The position numbers and the translations under genes are program-made. The notes under the pieces are model-generated. The model made no database searches and had not been told where the DNA came from. It saw only the letters and a program-made list of their open reading frames with translations. A DNA stretch of 64,000 bases from Raineyella sp044508675 (lineage in GTDB: Bacteria; Actinomycetota; Actinomycetes; Propionibacteriales; Propionibacteriaceae), in the NCBI GenBank assembly GCA_044508675.1, contig JBIQHF010000002.1, positions 62,001-126,000 on the forward strand, written 5' to 3'. This document shows, in pieces, positions 15,639 to 22,866 of the stretch (position 1 is its first letter; each line of letters starts with the position of its first letter).

Positions 15639-16793
15639 GTGCCCGTCGCCCCGCCACTTCGCCTGTCCGCCCCGTCCCGACCCGATGCCGTGGTCGTGGA
15701 CGCGCCGGTGGTGCTCGCCCCGATGGCCGGGGTGACGAACGCCGCCTTCCGTGAGTTATGTGCCGAACAGGGCGCCGGTCTCTACGTGTGCGAGATGATC
15801 ACCTCGCGGGGCCTGGTCGAGCGAGACCACAAGTCACTGGAGATGCTGGCCTTCTCCGCGGCGGAGGAGACCCGGTCGGTGCAGCTCTACGGGGTCGATC
15901 CGGCGACCATGGGCCGGGCGACCGAGATCTTGTGCAACGAGTTCGGGGTGCACCACGTCGACCTGAACTTCGGCTGTCCGGTCCCGAAGGTCACCCGCAA
16001 GGGCGGTGGGGGCGTCCTGCCCTGGAAGCGCGACCTGCTGGCGGAGATCCTCCGCTCGACCGTACGGGCGGCGGACCGCTACGGCGTGCCGGTCACGATC
16101 AAGACCCGGATCGGGATCGACCACGACCATCCGTACTACCTCGAGGCGGGTCGGATCGCCGAGGAGGCGGGCTGCGCGGCGATCTGCCTGCACGGACGCA
16201 CCGTGGCGCAGGCCTACTCCTCGGCGGCGGACCGGGACGCCATGGCCAGGCTGGTGGAGCACGTGTCCATCCCCGTGCTCGGCAACGGGGACATCTGGGA
16301 GGCCTCCGACGCGCTCGAGATGGTCGAGCAGACCGGGGTTGCCGGCGTCGAGGTGGGCCGGGGATGCCTGGGACGGCCCTGGCTGTTCCGAGACCTGGCC
16401 GACGCCTTCGCCGGGCGGTCCACCCGGACCCTGCCGACCCTGGGTGAGGTGGCGGCGATGTTCCGCCGCCACGGCGAGCTGCTCGCCGCCCTGATGGGGG
16501 AGCGCCGTGGCCTGACCGACCTGCGCAAGCACGTCGCCTGGTACTTCAAGGGTTTTCCCGTCGGCGGTGACATCCGCCGGGGCCTGGCGATGGTGTCGGG
16601 CTTTGCCGAGCTGGACGACCTGCTGGGCCGACTCGATGCCGAGGTCAGGTTCCCGGAGACGGCGTTGGGGGCTCCCCGGGGCCGCCAGGGCTCTCCGCGG
16701 GAGAAGGTCGCGATGCCTGAGGGGTGGCTGGCCGACACCTGTGGACTGGACCGGGACCTGTCCGCGGCCGAGCTCGGCGTCTCCGGCGGCTGA
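15639..16793 (+). CDS. dusB: tRNA-dihydrouridine synthase, DusB type
   Basis: FMN-dependent enzyme that reduces uridines in the tRNA D-loop. 384 aa. The TIM-barrel start VLAPMAGVTNAAFRELC binds FMN; VDLNFGCPVPKVTRKGGG carries the catalytic Cys; IKTRIGIDHDH and HGRTVAQ are further conserved blocks; the C-terminal helical domain binds tRNA. The chain has an extra N-terminal ~20 residues and a C-terminal extension (about 340-384). The GTG start follows a TACACT -10 box by 6 nt. Divergent from the HAD gene; dgt follows. Confidence 0.93.
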   Translation: MPVAPPLRLSAPSRPDAVVVDAPVVLAPMAGVTNAAFRELCAEQGAGLYVCEMITSRGLVERDHKSLEMLAFSAAEETRSVQLYGVDPATMGRATEILCNEFGVHHVDLNFGCPVPKVTRKGGGGVLPWKRDLLAEILRSTVRAADRYGVPVTIKTRIGIDHDHPYYLEAGRIAEEAGCAAICLHGRTVAQAYSSAADRDAMARLVEHVSIPVLGNGDIWEASDALEMVEQTGVAGVEVGRGCLGRPWLFRDLADAFAGRSTRTLPTLGEVAAMFRRHGELLAALMGERRGLTDLRKHVAWYFKGFPVGGDIRRGLAMVSGFAELDDLLGRLDAEVRFPETALGAPRGRQGSPREKVAMPEGWLADTCGLDRDLSAAELGVSGG

Positions 16794-16853
16794 CCGCAGG
16801 CAGGCCTGTTCGGGCCCGGAGGGACTGTCGGTGGCTGCTGGCAGGATGGGGCC

Positions 16854-18002
16854 ATGCACCACGATCCAGGCCCTGACCTGCTACTCCCGTCCGCCCGGGC
16901 ACAGCAGTGGGCCCGCACCATGTCGGGCCATGGCGCCCGCGGTGAGGTGGTTCGCGCCCATGCGGACTCCGGTGCCTCGCTCGGGACCGGGGAGGTCGTC
17001 GGCAGGGAGGCCCGGGAGGCCTGGGAGCGGGCCACCCTGCGCCCCGGCGCGACGCTGTCGTACGGCGCGGGCGAGCGGGTCAGGCCGGAGGAGCCGGACT
17101 CCGAGCGCACCTGCTTCGAGCGGGACCGGGACCGGATCGTGCACTCGACCTCCTTCCGACGGCTGGCCGGCAAGACTCAGGTCGTGGTCCATCCGACCGA
17201 CCACCAGCGCACGCGGCTCACCCATGCCATCGAGGTCGCCCAGGTCGCGGTCTCGATCGCGCGGGGGGTGGGGGCCAACACCACCCTGACCGAGGCGATC
17301 GCCCTGGGCCATGACTGCGGACACGGGCCCGGCGGCCACGCCTCCGAGGACGCCTTCGACCCGTACGTGCCGGGGGGCTACGACCACGGGCCCTGGGGTG
17401 CGGACGTGGCTCTGGTCGAGCTCAACCTGTGCGCCCAGACCCTCGACGGGATCCGGAACCACTCCTGGTCCCGCCCGGCTCCGGCGACTATCGAGGGGGA
17501 GATCGTCTCCTGGGCCGATCGGATCGCGTACTGCGCCCATGACCTGGAGGATGCGGCCCGTTCCGGCATCGTGTCTGCGGACGAACTGCCGGCCGGGATC
17601 GCCGCGGTGTGCGGCCGGGACCGGCGCAGCCAGATCCGGACCTTCGTCCGGGCGGTGGTCCTGACCGCCGCCGACCACGGAGAGATCGCGATGGGGCCGG
17701 AGGAGGCCGCCGCGCTGGCCGGATTGCGGTCCTTCAACTACGAGAGGATCTACACCCGCCCCGAATCGATCGCCCAGGCCCGCGCCGTGGTGGACGTGCT
17801 GCGCGCCCTGGTCGATCACTACTCGCACCGGCCGGAGAAGCTCCCCGACGCCCCTGATGCCCCGGCCGACTCTCCGGAGGTGGTGCGGGCAGCGGTGACG
17901 TGGATCGGTGGGATGACGGACCGCTACGCCTTCGACACTGCCGTCCGGGAGCTGCGCTGGGACCCGGGAAGATTGCCTAAGGCCATCCGGGAGCTTGCCT
18001 AG
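16854..18002 (+). CDS. dgt: Deoxyguanosinetriphosphate triphosphohydrolase-like protein
   Basis: HD-domain enzyme that splits dNTPs to nucleoside and triphosphate, limiting dNTP pools. 382 aa. Metal-site motifs: FRRLAGKTQVV and TRLTHAIEVAQVA (His), then ALGHDCGHGPGGHASED (HD pair), and a later Asp in SWADRIAYCAHDLEDA. The N-terminal ~60 residues are poorly conserved. The ATG at 16854 follows a CAGGAT box (16842-16847) by 6 nt. In mycobacteria dgt is next to dnaG; here about 8.6 kb, including the meta-cleavage genes, separates them. Confidence 0.92.
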   Translation: MHHDPGPDLLLPSARAQQWARTMSGHGARGEVVRAHADSGASLGTGEVVGREAREAWERATLRPGATLSYGAGERVRPEEPDSERTCFERDRDRIVHSTSFRRLAGKTQVVVHPTDHQRTRLTHAIEVAQVAVSIARGVGANTTLTEAIALGHDCGHGPGGHASEDAFDPYVPGGYDHGPWGADVALVELNLCAQTLDGIRNHSWSRPAPATIEGEIVSWADRIAYCAHDLEDAARSGIVSADELPAGIAAVCGRDRRSQIRTFVRAVVLTAADHGEIAMGPEEAAALAGLRSFNYERIYTRPESIAQARAVVDVLRALVDHYSHRPEKLPDAPDAPADSPEVVRAAVTWIGGMTDRYAFDTAVRELRWDPGRLPKAIRELA

Positions 18003-18154
18003 GTCACCCATCCCCGCCGCCGGGTAGGGTTCGTGGCAGAGGGAACGGTGTTTCGCATGGCGGAACGTGTGTGGCTCCGATCACATGCTTCCGGAACAGT
18101 TCGCCCTATCATCAGTAGTACACGCTGTCCAGAGTGACAGGCAAGGACTGTCCA

Positions 18155-18205
18155 TCCGGGCAGGCCCGGAATGCGTCCGCAGGGACTGGACACGACCTGG
18201 TCCCT
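18155..18205. promoter_or_regulatory. Two palindromes upstream of the catechol cluster
   Basis: TCCGGGC-AG-GCCCGGA (18155-18170) is a perfect 7-2-7 palindrome. AGGGAC (18181-18186) and GTCCCT (18200-18205) form a 6-13-6 inverted repeat. Both lie within 90 bp of the first catechol gene in a 241-bp gap and are candidate operators, most simply for the IclR-type regulator of the cluster. A clear promoter pair was not found. Confidence 0.4.
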
Positions 18206-18243
18206 AGAACAGGCACACAGTCGCAACGAAGCGAAGGAGCACC

Positions 18244-18609
18244 ATGACGAAGGTGACCGTTCACCCGACAGGTGAAGTCGTCGAGGTCCGCGAGGGTGAG
18301 ACCATCATGGGCGCCTTCTACCGCATCGGCTACGCGATGCGGATCGGCTGCAAGCGAGGCGGCTGTGGCTACTGCAAGATCGACGTCCACGATGGTTCGT
18401 TCGAGTACGAGCGTCCCGTCTCCGACGAGGTCGTCACCCCCCAGGAGGCGGCTCAGGGTGTTTGCCTGCCCTGCCGCGCCGTCCCTACCGAAGACATGGT
18501 CGTGGAGTTCCGGGAGAACTCCCTCCGACTGGTCAACCCCCTGATGCGCTACATGCTGTCGGACAAGGAGGTCCCGGCGAAGAAGCCGCGTACAGCAGCT
18601 CACGTGTGA
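18244..18609 (+). CDS. [2Fe-2S] ferredoxin, XylT-like
   Basis: 121-aa plant-type ferredoxin. Cys36, Cys41, Cys44 and Cys74 form the C-x4-C-x2-C-x29-C cluster motif; an extra Cys77 lies beside it. In meta-cleavage operons of Pseudomonas the XylT ferredoxin re-reduces the iron of catechol 2,3-dioxygenase after it has been oxidised by substituted catechols; position directly before the dioxygenase gene suggests the same role here. The chain is longer than XylT at the C-terminus (basic tail). An AAGGAG site precedes the ATG. First gene of the cluster. Confidence 0.85.
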   Translation: MTKVTVHPTGEVVEVREGETIMGAFYRIGYAMRIGCKRGGCGYCKIDVHDGSFEYERPVSDEVVTPQEAAQGVCLPCRAVPTEDMVVEFRENSLRLVNPLMRYMLSDKEVPAKKPRTAAHV

Positions 18610-18691
18610 CTTTGGTTACGTTGCCATCATCACAGGCTGAGTCCACCTAGCATCCTCATCATCACCGCCACGACAACAAGGGAGTTCTCTC

Positions 18692-19609
18692 ATGGCGATC
18701 CTCCGCATGGGTTACGCACACGTCCGCGTCACGGACTTGGCGGAAGCCCGTCAGCACTACACCCAGACGCTTGGCCTCAACGAGGTGGCCACGCAGGGTG
18801 ACAAGTTGTACCTCAAGGGCTGGGACGAGTGGGACCACCACTCGGTCATCCTTGAAGACGGCGGCGTCGGCGCCGCGAAGTTCGGCTTCAAGGCCGAGCA
18901 CGAGGACGACTTGGCCCAGATCGAGAGTCGCGCCCAGAAGTTCGGTGTGACCACCGAGCGGCTGTCGAAGGGCGAGGAGTTCGAGGTCGGTGAGATCCTG
19001 CGGATCCACACCCCGTCCGAGCACGTCTTCGACGTCTACAGCGACATCACGACCGGCCAGTCCGACGTCGGCAACGTCAATCCGGAGGCCTTCCCGCGCG
19101 ACCTGCGTGGCATCGGTGTTCCCGCGCTCGACCACGCCCTCATCACCGCCGAGGACGTTGGCCAGATGGAGCACTTCCTGCACGACGTCTTCGGCTTCTG
19201 GACCGCGGAGAAGGTAGCCACCTCCCTCGATCCGCAGGACCAGCACAACATCGCGATCTGGACCACCGCCACCAACCAGATCCACCAGCTGGCCGTCCTC
19301 GAGGGCCCGCAGGGCAAGCTGCACCACTTCGCCTTCCGCCTGGAGGAGGGCTGGGAGGTCACCCGGGCCGCCGACCTGATGGCGATGGACGACGTGCCGA
19401 TCGACGTCGGCCCGACCCGCCACGGCATCACCCGCGGCAAGACGGTCTACTTCTTCGACCCGGCCGGTAACCGCAACGAGGTCTTCGCTGGCGGCTACCC
19501 GTCCTACCCGGACCGTCCGATGGTGACCTGGACCGTCGACCAGATCGCCAAGGGCATCTTCTATCACGCCCGTGAGCTGAACGAGCGTTTCTCCACCGTC
19601 CTGACCTAG
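18692..19609 (+). CDS. Catechol 2,3-dioxygenase (extradiol)
   Basis: Fe(II)-dependent ring cleavage of catechol to 2-hydroxymuconic semialdehyde. 305 aa, two vicinal-oxygen-chelate domains. The iron ligands by alignment are His148 (in ALDHAL), His211/His212 (KLHHFAF) and Glu263 (NRNEVFAGG), the same spacing as XylE (His153, His214, Glu265). This is the XylE/DmpB group rather than biphenyl BphC. An AAGGGAG site precedes the ATG by a good distance. A strong hairpin follows the gene. Substrate range (catechol against methylcatechols) cannot be read from sequence. Confidence 0.94.
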   Translation: MAILRMGYAHVRVTDLAEARQHYTQTLGLNEVATQGDKLYLKGWDEWDHHSVILEDGGVGAAKFGFKAEHEDDLAQIESRAQKFGVTTERLSKGEEFEVGEILRIHTPSEHVFDVYSDITTGQSDVGNVNPEAFPRDLRGIGVPALDHALITAEDVGQMEHFLHDVFGFWTAEKVATSLDPQDQHNIAIWTTATNQIHQLAVLEGPQGKLHHFAFRLEEGWEVTRAADLMAMDDVPIDVGPTRHGITRGKTVYFFDPAGNRNEVFAGGYPSYPDRPMVTWTVDQIAKGIFYHARELNERFSTVLT

Positions 19610-19621
19610 TAGCACGACATG

Positions 19622-19663
19622 ATCTGTGCCCGGGGACGCCGCACGGTGTTCCCGGGCACAGAT
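19622..19663 (+). terminator. Hairpin after the catechol dioxygenase gene
   Basis: Perfect 13-bp stem (ATCTGTGCCCGGG at 19622-19634, complement at 19651-19663) with a 16-nt loop and no T-tract. As the next gene is on the same strand, it may be a partial terminator or a 3'-end stabiliser that sets the dioxygenase level above that of later genes. Confidence 0.6.
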
Positions 19664-19704
19664 TGTGACCTGACCCGAACCCCTCCCTGCTCGGAAGGAG
19701 CCCC

Positions 19705-20133
19705 ATGTCCATCAGCCGCTCGCAGAACGTCATCACGCTCGAAGGTGCCCGCAAGGCCATCGCTGGAGCCACCGCCAAGGCCGAGGAACTCGGGGTTCCG
19801 GTGAACATCGCCGTCGCCGATGCCGGCGGTAACCTCGTCAGCTTCGACCGGATGGACGGGGCAGCGCTGATGTCGGCATCCATCGCCCAGGACAAGGCGA
19901 TCTCGGTGGTGTCCTTCAAGGGCCTTCCGACCCATGCCTGGACCGACCTGTTCGCCGGCGACCACGAGTCGGTCGGCCAGGGCATCCCGCTCCGCCCGGG
20001 CCTGGTCATCTTCGGCGGGGGCATCCCGGTCGTCGTCGACGGTGAGCTGATCGGTGCGGTCGGCGCTTCGGGCGGTTCCTCCGAGGAGGACCGCGCGATC
20101 GCCGAGGCCGGCGCCGCCGCGGTGACGGCCTGA
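19705..20133 (+). CDS. HbpS/GlcG-like protein (DUF336)
   Basis: 142-aa protein of the GlcG/HbpS family: LEGARKAIAGATAKAEELG, NIAVADAGGNLVSFDRMDGA, then IPLRPGLVIFGGGIPVVVDG and GAVGASGGSSEEDRAIAEAG. Family members are small octameric proteins; HbpS of Streptomyces binds haem and senses redox, and others occur unexplained in catabolic operons. No signal peptide is visible, so it is probably cytoplasmic. A GGAAGGAG site precedes the ATG. It sits between the ring-cleavage dioxygenase and the IclR regulator; a role in protecting or sensing for the pathway is conjecture. Confidence 0.85.
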   Translation: MSISRSQNVITLEGARKAIAGATAKAEELGVPVNIAVADAGGNLVSFDRMDGAALMSASIAQDKAISVVSFKGLPTHAWTDLFAGDHESVGQGIPLRPGLVIFGGGIPVVVDGELIGAVGASGGSSEEDRAIAEAGAAAVTA

Positions 20134-20140
20134 GGCCTTG

Positions 20141-20959
20141 ATGACTCCTGCACCCGCAACCAGCATGGAGGTGCGGACCCCGGCCCGTACGCGTGGGGGC
20201 AAGAGGTCGACTCCCCAGGGTGGTCTGCGTTCGGTCGGCACTGCGCTCGACCTGCTGGAGTGTTTCTCGGTCGACGGTGAACTCGGCGTGTCCGACATCG
20301 CCCGCCGACTGGACATCGCCAAGAGCACGGCGCATCGATTGCTCACCACGCTCTGCTCGCGCGGCATCGTCGAGCAAAACCCCCACACCGGGCGCTACCG
20401 CCTGGGGATTCACCTGTACGAGCTGGGCCACCTCGCCCAGGCGCGCTTCGACCTGCGGCAGGTCGCGATGCCCACCATGATCGAGCTGGGTCGCCAGACC
20501 GGGTTCGTGGTGAACCTCTCGGTGCCCGACGGGGCCGATGTCGTCTACGTCGAGCGGATCGAGGTGAGCCCGGGCAGCAAGTTGCTCGCCCAGTCGGGCA
20601 GCCGCCGCCTGCCGAGCCACGCCACCAGTTCGGGCAAGGTCATCGCCGCGTTCAACGCGGAGACCGACCGGGCCCGTCGCGAGGCCGGGTTCCCGCCTCG
20701 TGCCAGCAGCACGATCCGTTCGGAGGCGGAGTGGCGCTCCGTCCTGGACGAGGTGCGGCGGGTCGGCTACGCCCACGCCGACAGCGAGTCGTACGAGGAC
20801 ATCGCCACCGTCGCGGTTCCGCTGCTGGACCTGGAGGACTCGGCGTACGGCGCCCTCTCGCTGCTGGGACCGGACGAGTTGTTGGGACCGAAGGTGCCAA
20901 GCCTCGCTCGGCTGCTGCAGACTGCAGCCCAACGCATCGGCCGGTCCCTCGGCCGCTGA
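20141..20959 (+). CDS. IclR-family transcriptional regulator
   Basis: 272-aa regulator. N-terminal winged helix (about 28-90: SVGTALDLLECFSVDGELGV, IAKSTAHRLLTTL) and a C-terminal ligand-binding domain of the IclR type (about 105-270, with VVYVERIEVSPGSKL and LPSHATSSGKVIAA). IclR proteins often control aromatic breakdown with a pathway intermediate as effector, and its place within the catechol cluster makes local control likely. ATG 20141 is preferred to the TTG just before it. Start choice is uncertain: no strong ribosome-binding site is visible and ATG 20165 is possible. Confidence 0.9.
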   Translation: MTPAPATSMEVRTPARTRGGKRSTPQGGLRSVGTALDLLECFSVDGELGVSDIARRLDIAKSTAHRLLTTLCSRGIVEQNPHTGRYRLGIHLYELGHLAQARFDLRQVAMPTMIELGRQTGFVVNLSVPDGADVVYVERIEVSPGSKLLAQSGSRRLPSHATSSGKVIAAFNAETDRARREAGFPPRASSTIRSEAEWRSVLDEVRRVGYAHADSESYEDIATVAVPLLDLEDSAYGALSLLGPDELLGPKVPSLARLLQTAAQRIGRSLGR

Positions 20960-21003
20960 CCAGAACCAAAGCAATCTCATCAACCCATCGGAGGGAGACG
21001 AAC

Positions 21004-21804
21004 GTGGATTCGATCAGCCGGACCAGTGCCGCCGAGGCGCTACTGGAGGCCAACCGCAGTGGGGTGGCGATCCCGCCCCTGCGCGAGACCTACCCCGACC
21101 TCACCATCGAGGACGCCTACGAGATCCAGATGCTGACCGTGCGCAGCTGGCTGGCGGAGGGTCGCCAGATCGGCGGCTACAAGGTCGGCCTGACCTCACC
21201 CGCGATGCAGAAGCAGCTCGGTGTGAACCAGCCGGACTTCGGCCACATCTTCGTCGACCAGTTCTACCTCGAGAACATGCCGATGGACCTCAGCAACCAC
21301 ATCCTGCCGCGCGTGGAGCCGGAGATCGCCTTCGTTCTCCGCGAGGACCTGCGCGGCCCGGGCGTGACCGTCGTCGACGCGATCCGCGCCATCGACTACG
21401 TCCTGCCGGCACTGGAGGTCGTCGACTCCCGCGTCCGCGACTGGGACATCAAGATCGGCGACACCGTCGCCGACAACGCCTCCGGCGGTGGCGTCGTGCT
21501 CGGCTCGACCCCGGCCTACCTGGGCGACCTCGACCTGCGCCTGGTCGGCTGCACCATGCACAAGAACGGCCAGGTCGCGGGCACCGGCGCCGGCGGCGCC
21601 GTGCTCGGTTCCCCGATCAATGCGCTCGTCTGGCTGGCCAACACGGTCGGCCCGCTCGGCACCACCCTCGAGGCGGGCAAGGTCGTCCTGCCCGGCTCGG
21701 TCACCAAGATGGTGCCGGTCGCCCCCGGTGACCGCGTCACCGCCACCTTCGGTGGCCTCGGCGCAGTGACCGCCCTGATCGCCAACACCACGAAGGAGAA
21801 CTGA
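21004..21804 (+). CDS. dmpE: 2-oxopent-4-enoate (2-keto-4-pentenoate) hydratase
   Basis: Adds water to 2-hydroxypenta-2,4-dienoate to give 4-hydroxy-2-oxovalerate. 266 aa, fumarylacetoacetate-hydrolase-like fold of the MhpD/DmpE/XylJ group: GYKVGLTSPAMQ, RVEPEIAFVLREDL (metal-binding Glu pair), ALEVVDSRVRDW and DNASGGGVVLG. The GTG at 21004 is chosen for the GGAGGGAG site just upstream. The neighbouring decarboxylase is homologous and starts 3 bp after this stop; in Pseudomonas these two proteins form a complex that channels the unstable dienol. Confidence 0.88.
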   Translation: MDSISRTSAAEALLEANRSGVAIPPLRETYPDLTIEDAYEIQMLTVRSWLAEGRQIGGYKVGLTSPAMQKQLGVNQPDFGHIFVDQFYLENMPMDLSNHILPRVEPEIAFVLREDLRGPGVTVVDAIRAIDYVLPALEVVDSRVRDWDIKIGDTVADNASGGGVVLGSTPAYLGDLDLRLVGCTMHKNGQVAGTGAGGAVLGSPINALVWLANTVGPLGTTLEAGKVVLPGSVTKMVPVAPGDRVTATFGGLGAVTALIANTTKEN

Positions 21805-21807
21805 CCG

Positions 21808-22599
21808 ATGGCTTGGGACTACGACAGCGTTGCCGCCGAACTCCTCGCCTGTGAGGCCGAGGTCCGCGAGCGCGAGCCGATCAGTGACGAGTGGCCGGAG
21901 CTGGCGAGCGACATCGCCGGCGCCTACGGGATCCAGGACGCCAACCTCCAGAAGCGGATCGAGCGGGGCGAGAAGCTGATCGGCGTGAAGCTGGGGCTCA
22001 CCTCGCGCGCCAAGCAGCAGCGGATGGGCGTCGACACCCCGTTCGTCGCGTGGCTGACCGACCAGATGATCCTGCCCGTGGGCGACCCGGTGCCGCAGGA
22101 GCGCCTGATCCACCCCCGGATCGAGCCGGAGATCGTCTTCGTGATGAAGGACCGCCTCGAGGGCCCGGGTGTCACCGCCGCCCAGGCGATGGCCGCCGTC
22201 GGCCAGGTCCTCGGAGGTGGCGAGGTCATCGACTCCCGCTACCGCAACTTCCGCTTCACCGCGGGCGACGTGATCGCCGACAACGCCTCCTCCGGAGCGT
22301 TCTCGATCGGTGGGATCTCGGTCAAGCCGGAGGATATTGACCTTGGTACCGAAGGTATTCTGGTGGAGGTGAACGGTGAGATCGTCGATTCCTCGACCGG
22401 TGCGGCCGTCCAGGGCCACCCGGGCGAGGCGCTGGCACTGGCTGCGAACGACCTGGCCAAGCGTGGCCTGGCCATCGAGGCCGGCTGGATCGTCCTCACC
22501 GGTGGCATCACCGATGCGTACTTCGCCACCCCCGGCACCTCGATCGGGTTCCACTTCACCAACCTGGGCTCGATCTACTTCTACGGTGGTGATGAGTGA
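21808..22599 (+). CDS. dmpH: 4-oxalocrotonate decarboxylase
   Basis: Decarboxylates 2-oxohex-3-enedioate to 2-hydroxypenta-2,4-dienoate (oxalocrotonate branch). 263 aa; homologous to the preceding hydratase: GVKLGLTSRAKQQRMG, RIEPEIVFVMKDRL (metal site), EVIDSRYRNFRF and DNASSGAFSIGG. Assigned to decarboxylase rather than hydratase because it lies next to the tautomerase gene and resembles DmpH/XylI in its C-terminal half (LAKRGLAIEAGWIVLTGG). The two paralogues could be swapped in annotation. Stop overlaps the tautomerase ATG by one base. Confidence 0.82.
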   Translation: MAWDYDSVAAELLACEAEVREREPISDEWPELASDIAGAYGIQDANLQKRIERGEKLIGVKLGLTSRAKQQRMGVDTPFVAWLTDQMILPVGDPVPQERLIHPRIEPEIVFVMKDRLEGPGVTAAQAMAAVGQVLGGGEVIDSRYRNFRFTAGDVIADNASSGAFSIGGISVKPEDIDLGTEGILVEVNGEIVDSSTGAAVQGHPGEALALAANDLAKRGLAIEAGWIVLTGGITDAYFATPGTSIGFHFTNLGSIYFYGGDE

Positions 22600-22817
22600 T
22601 GCCGCTCATCGAGGTCACCCTCGCCGAGGGGCGCACGCCCGAGAAGCTGCGGGCCCTGATCCACGAGCTCACCGAATCCGTCGTGCGGACCGAGGTGGCG
22701 AAGAAGGAGAGCGTCCGGGTCGTGATCCGCGAGGTGCCCAAGACGCACTTCGCGGCTGCGGACGAGACGCTGGCCGAGCGCGCCGAGCGCCTGGCCCAAA
22801 CGGCCGACCCGGCCTGA
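22599..22817 (+). CDS. dmpI: 4-oxalocrotonate tautomerase
   Basis: Isomerises 2-hydroxymuconate to 2-oxohex-3-enedioate. 72 aa. The ATG at 22599 must be the start because it puts Pro at position 1 after Met removal; the amino-terminal Pro is the catalytic base. Numbered from that Pro, Arg11, Arg39 and Phe50, the other known active-site residues of 4-OT, are all conserved. Start overlaps the decarboxylase stop (TGATG). The chain is about ten residues longer than the classical 62-residue enzyme. Confidence 0.92.
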   Translation: MPLIEVTLAEGRTPEKLRALIHELTESVVRTEVAKKESVRVVIREVPKTHFAAADETLAERAERLAQTADPA

Positions 22818-22866
22818 CACCCAACCATTCGATCAACTCGAACGGCACAGAATAGGAAACCTGGGA

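Noticed and set aside
18003..18243. Small gene on the minus strand upstream of the ferredoxin
   Set aside because: The 75-codon frame has no recognisable features and covers the palindromic control region.
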